Shown: positions 7,995-15,802 of the stretch, piece by piece | Layout: every line of letters starts with the position of its first letter | Numbering within the stretch: the stretch's first letter is position 1 | Origin: Prevotellaceae bacterium UBA4301 | GTDB lineage: Bacteria > Bacteroidota > Bacteroidia > Bacteroidales > Bacteroidaceae | NCBI GenBank assembly: GCA_002395775.1 | Contig: DGUV01000035.1 | Coordinates: forward strand, 1,280 to 27,067 | Direction of reading: 5' to 3' | DNA: 25,788 bases | Translations under genes and position numbers: made by a program | The notes under the pieces: generated by a model | What the model saw: the letters and a program-made list of their open reading frames with translations, nothing else | Told to the model about the DNA's origin: nothing | The model's database searches: none

Positions 7995-10900
7995 TTAGAA
8001 TGAAACATTAATTCCGAATGTCACATTAAGAGGGATGGGGTATCCGAAGTTTGCATTCTCGGGATCCACGCCAGTGAAACTCTTGCTCTTGATGGTGAAG
8101 AGGTTTTGTGCGGACAGATACATGCGCAGACGCGACATGTGTGCTTTCTCGCACAAGGCTGTTGGGAAGTTGTAGCCTACCTGGATGGTGCGAAGCTTTG
8201 CAAATGAGCCATTCTCTACGAAGTAACTCGATACACGCTTCTCGTTGTTGTTGTCCATCACGCTGATGGCCGGGATGTTGGAACCGGGATTCTGGGGACT
8301 CCATGCGTCCAGCAGGCGCTGTCCCTTGTTCAGGTTCGAAATGTTCAGTCCGCTCCAGAGGTCGGTCTCCTTCTTCAGGTCGCTGATGACATCCACTCCC
8401 TGCACGCCCTGCCAGAACATGCTCAGGTCCCAGTTCTTGTACTGGAGGTAGATGTTCAGACCCCATGTGAAGTCGGGCACGGGACTGTAGATCCACTTCT
8501 GGTCCTTCTCGTTGATTACGCCATCATTGTTCAGGTCCTTCCAGCGGATGCGTCCTAAGCCTGCGCCATTCTGTGAGGCATGGTTGTCGATTTCGTCCTG
8601 ACTCTTGAAGATGCCGTCATAGACGTATCCGACCTGGGCTCCCATGGGATGGCCTACGACGCTCTCCACGCCGTTGCCACCAAACGTACCGTTGGCTGCC
8701 AAGGTTTCGGGTATCTTGGTGACCTTGTTGCGGTAGGTGCCGATGTTTCCAGCGAAGTCGTAGTGGAAATCGCCTGCCTCGCCACGATAGCCGATGGTCA
8801 GTTCGACACCCTTGTTCTCCATTTCGCCTGCATTAATCCACATGTTGCGACCTTCGCCCATGACAGCGATGCCAGGCATGAGGACCAGAATGTCCTTTGT
8901 CTTCTTGGAGTACCACTCAAATGATCCATAGAGCGCATTGCGGAAGAGTCCGAAGTCCAGACCAAGGTTGGTCTGTGTGGTGGTTTCCCACTTCAGGTCG
9001 TCGTTGCCCAGTTGGTTGCGTTTGAAGCCACTGGCCAGTGTCTGTCCGCCATTGCTTCCGGTGATGTCGTAGCTTGTGCCATAGCTCTGTCCGCCAAAAC
9101 CAGCTTCGCCATAGTTGCTCTCATAGATGGTGTAGCGGGCGATGTTGGATATTTCCTGATTACCGGTCTGTCCCCAAGAAGCACGCAACTTCAGGTTGTC
9201 GAGCCACGAAATGTTCTTCATGAACTTCTCTTCGCTCAGACGCCAACCAGCACTTACAGAGGGGAAGAGACCGAAACGATTGTTGCGACCGAAACGGCTG
9301 CTGCCATCGTAGCGCATGGTCAGGCTGGCCAGATAGCGGTCGTCGTAGTTGTAATTGAACTTGCCGAAGAAGGATACGAGTGAGTAGCCTTCGCCACCGC
9401 CGTAGGCTTCGGCTTCTCCGACACCGGCGTTAGGCCACATATAGTCGGGGTTGAGAATGGCAAAATCATACTTCTTGCCGCTGAACCAAGAGTCGTCCTC
9501 GCGGTTCAACTCAGTACCCAGCATAGCATCGCCGCGGTGCTTGCCACGCTCGAAGTTGTAAGTGGCCACGGCGTTCCACATCCATTTGGTCCAGTGTTCC
9601 TGTTTGCCTTCTACGGCATTGACGGAATTGGCCACAGTACCCTCGGTGATGGGATAGGTGAAGATGCGCTGCTGCTTCTGGGCGTAGTCGAGTCCGAAGG
9701 TGGTCTTGATGTTGAAGTTCTTGAAAGGATTGATGTTGACAAAGGCATCACCAAACATACGCCAATAGGTGTAACGGTTGTCGGAGTTGCGCTCGAGGCG
9801 AGCCAGAGGGTTCTCGCGGTCGGGGTAGCCGCCTACGGGACCAGCATATTCGCCTGAGGTCGTGCGTACGGGCAGGGAGGGATTGAACTGCAGTACATTC
9901 TCAAGGAAACCGCCAGGAGCCTGCAGCTCGTTTGTGCGGTTCAGGGTAAAGTGTTCGCCCACGGTGATGATGTCGCGCTCCTTGATGCGCAGCAGCTTGT
10001 AGTCGCTGTTCATGCGGGCTGAGATGCGGCTGAAGTCGGAGTGCTTGATGATACCCTTGTTCTTGTAGTAACCCAGAGAGAAGTAGGATGAACCCTTCTC
10101 GTTGCCGTTGCTCAAGGCCACATCGTATTTCTGCACAATGCCCGTGCGGGTAGTTTGGTCGAACCAGTCGGTGTCAGAGGCAGGTGTGGTGCCTGCGGCA
10201 TCCAGGTATTTGCTCATCGTGATGCCGTTGAGGACGGGTACGCCCATGGCGTTATAACTCCAGTCGTAGTGATAGCCCAGTCCATTCATGTTGGGGTCAA
10301 GGCCGTCGTTGACGTACCCTTGCCACATAGCCTGGCCGAACTCTTTTGCGTTGAGCACCTTCATTTTGTGGGCATAGGTCTGTGCGGCTACGCTGGCATC
10401 GAAGTCGATGTGCACCTTGCCTTCCTTGCCGCGTTTGGTGGTGATGATGACAACGCCATTGGCAGCGCGGCTACCATAGATGCTGGCTGAGGCTGCATCC
10501 TTCAGAACCTGAATGCTCTCGATGTCGTTGCCATTCAGTTCGTGCATACCAGCCTTGGTGGGCACGCCGTCGATGATGTAGAGGGGGTCGTTGTTGTTCA
10601 GGGTGCCGATACCACGAATGCGCACGGTGGCGGCTCCGGAAGGGTTACCGTCGGCCGAGATGTTCATGCCTGGTACACGTCCCTGCATGGCCTTGATGGG
10701 GTTGTTCTCATTTTGCTTGGCAAGGTCATCGACGTTCACTACCGAAACTGCACCGGTCAGGTCGGCCTTGCGCTGTACTTGATAACCGACTACCACGAGT
10801 TCGTTCATCTCGGATTGACTTTCGGTCATTGTCACGGTCATACCATCCTTGGCTGGGAGTTCCTGGGTGTCGAAACCCATGAAGGAAATGACCAGTGTGG

Positions 10901-11111
10901 CGCCGGGTTTTACCTTGAGAGAGAACTGTCCGTCAATGTTCGTGATGGTTCCGTTCACGGGGGTGGCGTCCTTCTCTTTCACCATGGCACCGGGCAGCCC
11001 CTCACCCAGGTCGTCGAGCACGGTGCCTTGGACGGTCACTTGCTGGGCCCACATGGCGGTGCCAGCAAGGATGAGCGCGAAGCTCATCAACAATCGTCTT
11101 AGTTTTTGCAT
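7995..11111 (-). CDS. susC-like: SusC-family TonB-dependent oligosaccharide transporter
   Basis: A 1038-aa outer-membrane transporter, first gene of the fructan operon. A signal peptide covers residues 1-22 (ends AMWAQ). A carboxypeptidase-regulatory-like beta domain spans about 24-97 (VTVQGTVLDDLGEGLPGAMV, NIDGQFSLKV). The TonB box MNELVVVGY lies at 102-110. The plug domain (about 115-230) has RIRGIGTLNNNDPLYIIDGV and YGSRAANGVVIITTKRG, both family signatures. The remainder is the 22-strand barrel, ending in the aromatic-terminated strand FGINVSF. Length is normal for the family. It imports fructo-oligosaccharides into the periplasm using TonB energy. The 5' untranslated region is AT-rich with no Shine-Dalgarno, usual for Bacteroidetes. 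Confidence 0.97.
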   Translation of the reverse strand: MQKLRRLLMSFALILAGTAMWAQQVTVQGTVLDDLGEGLPGAMVKEKDATPVNGTITNIDGQFSLKVKPGATLVISFMGFDTQELPAKDGMTVTMTESQSEMNELVVVGYQVQRKADLTGAVSVVNVDDLAKQNENNPIKAMQGRVPGMNISADGNPSGAATVRIRGIGTLNNNDPLYIIDGVPTKAGMHELNGNDIESIQVLKDAASASIYGSRAANGVVIITTKRGKEGKVHIDFDASVAAQTYAHKMKVLNAKEFGQAMWQGYVNDGLDPNMNGLGYHYDWSYNAMGVPVLNGITMSKYLDAAGTTPASDTDWFDQTTRTGIVQKYDVALSNGNEKGSSYFSLGYYKNKGIIKHSDFSRISARMNSDYKLLRIKERDIITVGEHFTLNRTNELQAPGGFLENVLQFNPSLPVRTTSGEYAGPVGGYPDRENPLARLERNSDNRYTYWRMFGDAFVNINPFKNFNIKTTFGLDYAQKQQRIFTYPITEGTVANSVNAVEGKQEHWTKWMWNAVATYNFERGKHRGDAMLGTELNREDDSWFSGKKYDFAILNPDYMWPNAGVGEAEAYGGGEGYSLVSFFGKFNYNYDDRYLASLTMRYDGSSRFGRNNRFGLFPSVSAGWRLSEEKFMKNISWLDNLKLRASWGQTGNQEISNIARYTIYESNYGEAGFGGQSYGTSYDITGSNGGQTLASGFKRNQLGNDDLKWETTTQTNLGLDFGLFRNALYGSFEWYSKKTKDILVLMPGIAVMGEGRNMWINAGEMENKGVELTIGYRGEAGDFHYDFAGNIGTYRNKVTKIPETLAANGTFGGNGVESVVGHPMGAQVGYVYDGIFKSQDEIDNHASQNGAGLGRIRWKDLNNDGVINEKDQKWIYSPVPDFTWGLNIYLQYKNWDLSMFWQGVQGVDVISDLKKETDLWSGLNISNLNKGQRLLDAWSPQNPGSNIPAISVMDNNNEKRVSSYFVENGSFAKLRTIQVGYNFPTALCEKAHMSRLRMYLSAQNLFTIKSKSFTGVDPENANFGYPIPLNVTFGINVSF

Positions 11112-11154
11112 TGTTTTGTTTTTAAGGTTGATAATTAGGGATTGTTCACTGGCA

Positions 11155-11162
11155 CAAAGTTA
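11155..11162 (-). promoter_or_regulatory. Probable -7 box of the susC promoter (TAACTTTG)
   Basis: On the coding strand the sequence TAACTTTG fits the Bacteroidetes primary sigma -7 consensus TAnnTTTG. It lies about 43 bases upstream of the susC ATG, giving a predicted 5' leader of roughly 35-40 bases. No TTG is found at the expected -33 distance, which suggests the promoter depends on an activator. The transcription start is not known. Confidence 0.65.
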
Positions 11163-11180
11163 GACTTTATGCGTCCACGG

Positions 11181-11209
11181 GGCTGTAATTAATATTTCCT
11201 TGGCTGTAA
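11181..11209 (-). promoter_or_regulatory. Candidate activator operator: direct repeat TTACAGCC with 21-bp spacing
   Basis: The coding strand carries TTACAGCC at 11202-11209 and again at 11181-11188, exactly 21 bp apart, or two helical turns. They lie about 19 and 40 bp upstream of the -7 box, the usual place for an activating AraC-family dimer. The neighbouring gene encodes an AraC-type regulator with a sugar-binding sensor, the obvious candidate to bind here. The repeat is directly visible; the binding protein is inferred. Confidence 0.6.
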
Positions 11210-11226
11210 AATATGTTGCAAGGAAA
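11195..11226. repeat. Inverted repeat TTTCCTTG / CAAGGAAA interleaved with the operator
   Basis: TTTCCTTG at 11195-11202 and its exact reverse complement CAAGGAAA at 11219-11226 are separated by 16 bases. The left arm overlaps one copy of the TTACAGCC repeat by one base. The arms are 24 bp apart start to start. It could be a second protein-binding site or an extension of the operator; chance cannot be excluded in this AT-rich stretch. Confidence 0.5.
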
Positions 11227-11288
11227 CATTTTTGTAAGTCAATGTAACAAATTTTGCACTTCCCAGTGGCTGGTTGCCCTCCTTTTGA

Positions 11289-12791
11289 CTATGCCTTTCG
11301 CACGTCACCGGGCACTATCCCATATTCGTCCTTAAAACATTTAGAGAAATACGAAGGTGAGGTGAAACCTACCTGATAGGCTATCTCGCTGACCGAGCAG
11401 TCGGTGGTGAGCAGTAACTGGTAGCCGCGGTTGAGACGGGCAGTGCGCAGCATCTCCACGGGTGACTGGCCAGTGATGTTCTTCACACGGCGGTAGAGTT
11501 GGACACGACTGAGATTCATGCAGGCGGCCAATTCATCGACACCGGCATTACTGTCGCTGAGTTGTGATTCCACAGCTTCACGGAATCGGGCGATGAAGAG
11601 CGACTGACTGGGGTCGGACGCAGGCTGACTGCCTGGGGCGTTTTCGGGGATGGCTGTCGCATCCATGTTCCAAAGGTTGTTCACCACGCGTTCGCGCCGA
11701 ATAGCTACACGTCCGCGATGATAGAGATAAAGCAGAACGATGGCCACCAACAACAGACCGATGAGGCTGCAGGCCAGCACCGTGATGGTGCGTTGAACCG
11801 TGAGCTGATGCAGATAGGTGTGGGTGATTTTCCCCAGTTGCTCCAACTTTTGTGCCTGGCGCATCACTTCGTCGCTCTCCAGGAGCAGGACGTTGGCATT
11901 GTCACTGGTGACGAGAGCTGAGGTGAGATGGGTCTCCTTGTTGTAGGGGCGTCCCTCAAGTATGTCGAGTGCCAACTGCAGGAGTTGGTCGCCTCGGGTG
12001 GGATAGATGTAAGAGGCTGTGAGCAGCGAGTCGCGCACCTGTCGGATGCCTCCGTCGGGGCCAGGCAGACCGTCGATGCCGCAAAACATGGGGAGGGGGA
12101 CTCCACGGTTCAAGAAGGCCCGTCGGGCACCGATGGCGGTGCGGTCGTTGTGGCCGAATACGAAGTCGATACCGCTAAGATTGCCCTTGTAGTTGCGCAC
12201 GGCTTGGTAGGCGGTCTCCTCAGTCCAGTCGCCTTGCAGGCTGATGGCGACCCGGATGTCGGGATAGAGAGAGATGGCATCCTGGAATCCCTTGTGGCGG
12301 TCGGCGGCTGGAGATGAACCGCGCAGTCCCAGTATTTCCATTACGCTGCCCTTTCCACCCAGTCGTGTTGCAACGTATTGGCCCATCTGCCTGCCCATTT
12401 CGTAGTTGTCGGCGGAAACGAAGGCCGTGTATTTCTGTGAATCGGTCTTGCGTTCGAAGACGATGACGGGGATGCCTTGGTCGTAGGCTCGGTCGATGGC
12501 GGGGGACACGCTCTTCAACTGATTGGGCGCCACGATGAGCAGGTCGATGCCGCTTGCCACCAGGCTGTCGATTTGCTGTATCTGACGTTGGCTGTCGTCG
12601 AGTGCCGAGGCAAAGTGCAGTTCCACGCCTTTGTGGAAATTGGCCTCAATCTTCAGTTCTGCGTTCTGCCAGTCGCGCCAGATGTCTTCGGAGCATTGTG
12701 AGATGCCTATGCGATGGCGGACGTGGCTCTGGCTGCCGACGTTGCAGGCCGTGAGCAGCAGGGAAAGCAGTAAGGCTATGGTGTTTCGCAT
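11289..12791 (-). CDS. Membrane-spanning one-component regulator: periplasmic sugar-binding domain + TM + AraC HTH
   Basis: A 500-aa protein. The N-terminus MRNTIALLLSLLLTAC is a signal with a possible lipobox at Cys16. Residues about 26-312 form a LacI/RbsB-type periplasmic sugar-binding fold (IDLLIVAPNQLKSVSPAIDR, IPVIVFERK, ADNYEMGRQMGQY, FVFGHNDRTAIGARRA). A single membrane helix spans about 334-357. A linker of about 40 residues leads to an AraC/XylS domain at about 400-498 with two HTH motifs (LAACMNLSRVQLYRRVKNIT; VSEIAYQVGFTSPSYFSKCF). The histidine-kinase and receiver domains of hybrid two-component regulators are absent. Its position next to susC matches the role of fructose sensor BT1754, so it probably senses fructose and activates the operon. 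The ligand is inferred. Confidence 0.9.
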   Translation of the reverse strand: MRNTIALLLSLLLTACNVGSQSHVRHRIGISQCSEDIWRDWQNAELKIEANFHKGVELHFASALDDSQRQIQQIDSLVASGIDLLIVAPNQLKSVSPAIDRAYDQGIPVIVFERKTDSQKYTAFVSADNYEMGRQMGQYVATRLGGKGSVMEILGLRGSSPAADRHKGFQDAISLYPDIRVAISLQGDWTEETAYQAVRNYKGNLSGIDFVFGHNDRTAIGARRAFLNRGVPLPMFCGIDGLPGPDGGIRQVRDSLLTASYIYPTRGDQLLQLALDILEGRPYNKETHLTSALVTSDNANVLLLESDEVMRQAQKLEQLGKITHTYLHQLTVQRTITVLACSLIGLLLVAIVLLYLYHRGRVAIRRERVVNNLWNMDATAIPENAPGSQPASDPSQSLFIARFREAVESQLSDSNAGVDELAACMNLSRVQLYRRVKNITGQSPVEMLRTARLNRGYQLLLTTDCSVSEIAYQVGFTSPSYFSKCFKDEYGIVPGDVRKA

Positions 12792-12819
12792 GGTGATGTC
12801 TTTATTGGAATGGTTGGGA

Positions 12820-12850
12820 CAAAATTACAAAAAAATCGAGAGCGAAACAA
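12820..12850 (-). promoter_or_regulatory. Promoter of the PBP-AraC regulator gene
   Basis: The coding strand carries TAATTTTG at 12820-12827, a perfect TAnnTTTG -7 box, with a TTG at 12848-12850 after a 20-base spacer, as expected for the -33 element. The predicted leader to the ATG at 12791 is only about 20-25 bases. Unlike the susC promoter, both boxes are present, suggesting basal expression of the sensor independent of the operon. Confidence 0.65.
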
Positions 12851-12895
12851 GACAAAGTGTGAAAATTGTCACAATCGGGAGGACGGGCAGCCCGT

Positions 12896-15802
12896 TCAGA
12901 CCTCCTTCTGCTGCGCTGCAAACTCAGTGGGGAGGAGGCCGAAGTCATGCTTGAAACAGGCGGAGAAGTATTTGGGGTCGCTGTAGCCTACGGCATAGGC
13001 AACGTCGGCAATGCGGGCACGGGGATTGTGGCGGAGCAGTTCGCGTGCTGAACGCATGCGCACGGTGCGGATGAAGGCCGAGGTGGTGAGCCCGGAGGCG
13101 GAACGCAGTTTCTTGTAGAGGCTGGACTTGGACATGCACATGGACGCCGCAAACTGCGGCAGGCCGAAGTCAGGGTCGGCAATGTGCTGCTGGACGCAGT
13201 CGAGGCAGCGGGTCACGAAATCCTCGTCGCTCTGGCCTGGGGGGAGGCCGCAGATGTCGGCAAAGAGTTGTTGCCGCACGCGCTCCTCGGTTTGTTGTTT
13301 GTATTCCTCAAGCAGGGTCTGGGCATGTTGGCGTTCGGTCTGTGCCAGCCAGAGTTCGTGGCGCTGACGCTCGCGATTGCGCAGGTAGATGAGGAGCAAT
13401 GCTATGATACCCAGAATGATTAGACCATAGATGAGCCATGCCCACCAGCGTTGCCACAAGGGGGGCAGGACTCGGATGGCGAGTGTCTGCTCCTCGCGGC
13501 TCCAGCTGCCGCCCTGATTGGTACAGCGCAGGCGCAGTGTGTAGGTTCCCGGGGGCAGTTGGCTGTAGTTGACCTGGCTTTGGCCCACTTGGGTGTAGTG
13601 CCACTCGTGGTCGAGTCCGTCAAGGAGGTAGGCATAACGCACGGCATCGGGGTTGTCGAGGTCGAGGGAGGAGAACTGTATGCAAAGGTCGCGTTCGCGT
13701 GGTTGCAAGGTGATGAGGTTGGGGAGGGGCGAGGTGGAGTTGCGGAGCAGCGAGTTGCCAAGCACCAGAATGTCGGTGACCACGGGGCGGGCTCCGTCGG
13801 CTGCTTTAGGAATGTCGCGTTGGCTGAAGCGGGCCTGTGTGTATTGTCCTGCAAAGGTCATCTCGCCCATGGGCGATACGGCAGAAAGCGAGGGAGAGAA
13901 GTGGTCGGCAAGGAGTACGTCCTTGCGGTCGAAGAAACGAAGGTCGGTGGTCTTCCCGTCCTGACCGACGCGCACGCTGATGAGGTGGTGGCGCGACGAG
14001 AGCCACAGCTGGCCGTCGGGACTGGTCTCGATGCTGTACATATCGTCGTCGGGGATACCGAGTTGAGCGCTTATGCTACGGAATCCGTCGAGTTCTGGGT
14101 CGTAGAGCATGAGCCCCGATTCCTGGGAGCAGGCCCAGAGGCGTCCCATGCGGTCGGTGATTACCCGATAGATGTTGAGCACCTGAAAGTCGGTGTCTGC
14201 CAGTGTCTGATAGGAGGTGAGGCGGAGTGAGGCGGGCCGGCATAGGTTGCCCGTGAGGCGCATGATGCCCATGCCGTTGGTCCCCAGCCAAAGTGTGTCG
14301 GGATGCGAGAGGGAGAGGGTGGTGACCTGGGCCTGTTCGAGCGGGCGTAGCGAGGGACCTTCGATGTGGATGCCACGTCCGTCGGCATAGCGGACACTCA
14401 GTCCCTTCCAGGTGCCAATGAGCAGATTGCCTTGTGGGTCGGAGATGATGGAGTAGATGCAGTTGTCGGCAAGCCAGGGCGAATGTTCGCTGTCGGCATG
14501 GCTCACGATGGCTCCGTCGGCCAGGCAGTAGAGTCCGTGGCGCTGGGTTCCCACCCACAGCCGATTGTCGGCACTGGGCAGGATGGCATTGACGCGCGAG
14601 GGCAGGGGAGTGGAACGTCCCTCCTCGTCCATGAAGAGCAGACCCGAATGACTGGTGCCCACCAGCAGTCGGTTGTGGGTGTCATAGGCAAGCGATGTGA
14701 TGTGGTCGGTGGCACGCATGGGGCCCGACAGTTGGTGGATGGCGAAATAGGGCGGCAGGAGTGAGGTGGAGACGATACCACGTTCGTAGGCATAGAGCCA
14801 CATGCGCCCCTGGCGGTCGGTGAACATTGATTTCACTCCGCGTGCGAAGTACCCGTTTTCTGGTTCCTCGATGAGGGGCAGCGGGCGTTCCGAACCTTCG
14901 TCCAGCGGAATGAGGCAGGGTCCCTTGGCAGTGCCCACCCAAAGCAAGTGGTTACGGGTGTCCTCGGTGATGTCCCAGACAATGTCGGAAGGCAGGGCTT
15001 GCGATGGCGAGTGGGTGTCGAAGTGGTGGAACTGCAGCGGACTGCGAGTGTCATGAGGGTTGGTGATGCAAAAGAGTCCGCGCCCCCAAGTGCCTACCCA
15101 CAGGCGTCCCCAGTGGTCTTCGGCCAAGGCTTGTGCCGAACCGAGGTCGTTGAAGCGGGGCATTTCATAGAACTGTCCGTTGTGGGGCGAGTAGCGATAG
15201 AGTCCCTTGTCCCATGTGCCAATCCAGATGTAGCCCTCGCTGTCCTCCATCAGTGAGTTGACCGAGCAGTGAGGCACCTTCGAATTCTTCTTTTGGTCGC
15301 AATAGAGCGTGAAGTCGGCATCCTTGCCACGGCGTTTGCCATAGAGTCCTCCTTCGGTGCCTATCCACACATCGCCCGAGCGGGTGAAAAGGATGCAGTT
15401 GACAATGTCGCTGTTGGGGAAGTCGAGGAAGTGGTGCTCCTCGTTTTCTTCTGAGTGGGCTGTCATCATCGTCAGACCCTTCCGGGTGCCCACCCACAGC
15501 TGGCCTTCGGCATCCTGGGCTATGGTGCGCACGATGTTGGAGGCCAGCACATGAGGCTGTTCGGGAGTGTTGCGATACTGTTTCACCCGATAGCCGTCGT
15601 AGCGGTAGAGTCCGTTTTGGGCTCCAACCCAGATGAACCCTTTGCGGTCCTGGAAGATGTGATTGATTTCGTTGGCAGGCAACAGTTCGTTGGCCTTCAG
15701 GCGCTCGAAGACAAAGCGTTGCTGCATGGGCTGTGCCTGCATTGCCGGAGCAATGAGGAACAACACAAGAAGCAACGCGTATCTTCGAGTCAGTCTGTTC
15801 AC
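12896..15802 (-). CDS. Propeller / Y_Y_Y / TM / AraC sensor-regulator lacking kinase and receiver
   Basis: A 968-aa membrane regulator. The start is GTG at 15802 (MNRLTRRYALLLVLFLIAPA, a good signal peptide), overlapping the upstream stop as GTGA. Residues about 40-660 hold many Reg_prop repeats (GFIWVGAQNGLYRYDG, GQLWVGTRKGL, GYIWIGTWDKGLYRY, GRLWVGTWGRGL), the two seven-bladed propellers of HTCS sensors. A Y_Y_Y domain spans about 715-778 (YAYLLDGLDHEW, LPPGTYTLRLR). One membrane helix lies at 787-807, a coiled-coil-like linker at 808-848, and an AraC domain at about 860-962 (VAYAVGYSDPKYFSACFKHD). Hybrid regulators of this type normally run to about 1300-1400 aa with HisKA, HATPase and receiver; none is present. 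It probably regulates the adjacent operon (region C). The ligand is unknown. Confidence 0.92.
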   Translation of the reverse strand: MNRLTRRYALLLVLFLIAPAMQAQPMQQRFVFERLKANELLPANEINHIFQDRKGFIWVGAQNGLYRYDGYRVKQYRNTPEQPHVLASNIVRTIAQDAEGQLWVGTRKGLTMMTAHSEENEEHHFLDFPNSDIVNCILFTRSGDVWIGTEGGLYGKRRGKDADFTLYCDQKKNSKVPHCSVNSLMEDSEGYIWIGTWDKGLYRYSPHNGQFYEMPRFNDLGSAQALAEDHWGRLWVGTWGRGLFCITNPHDTRSPLQFHHFDTHSPSQALPSDIVWDITEDTRNHLLWVGTAKGPCLIPLDEGSERPLPLIEEPENGYFARGVKSMFTDRQGRMWLYAYERGIVSTSLLPPYFAIHQLSGPMRATDHITSLAYDTHNRLLVGTSHSGLLFMDEEGRSTPLPSRVNAILPSADNRLWVGTQRHGLYCLADGAIVSHADSEHSPWLADNCIYSIISDPQGNLLIGTWKGLSVRYADGRGIHIEGPSLRPLEQAQVTTLSLSHPDTLWLGTNGMGIMRLTGNLCRPASLRLTSYQTLADTDFQVLNIYRVITDRMGRLWACSQESGLMLYDPELDGFRSISAQLGIPDDDMYSIETSPDGQLWLSSRHHLISVRVGQDGKTTDLRFFDRKDVLLADHFSPSLSAVSPMGEMTFAGQYTQARFSQRDIPKAADGARPVVTDILVLGNSLLRNSTSPLPNLITLQPRERDLCIQFSSLDLDNPDAVRYAYLLDGLDHEWHYTQVGQSQVNYSQLPPGTYTLRLRCTNQGGSWSREEQTLAIRVLPPLWQRWWAWLIYGLIILGIIALLLIYLRNRERQRHELWLAQTERQHAQTLLEEYKQQTEERVRQQLFADICGLPPGQSDEDFVTRCLDCVQQHIADPDFGLPQFAASMCMSKSSLYKKLRSASGLTTSAFIRTVRMRSARELLRHNPRARIADVAYAVGYSDPKYFSACFKHDFGLLPTEFAAQQKEV

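Noticed and set aside
7979..8008. Earlier ATG for the SusD gene at 8008
   Set aside because: It would overlap susC and place ten extra residues before a complete lipoprotein signal; the ATG at 7978 fits better.
11263..11273. CCAG-TGG-CTGG hairpin after the PBP-AraC regulator gene
   Set aside because: Only a 4-bp stem without a T-run; not enough for a terminator.
12865..12875. Palindrome ATTGTCACAAT upstream of the PBP-AraC regulator promoter
   Set aside because: An 11-bp symmetrical site could be an operator, but it is short, single and expected by chance in AT-rich sequence.
12883..12895. Palindrome ACGGGC-A-GCCCGT directly after the sensor stop codon
   Set aside because: Could be a short hairpin, but the usable stem is only about 5 bp with a 3-base loop and there is no T-tract, so I do not call a terminator.
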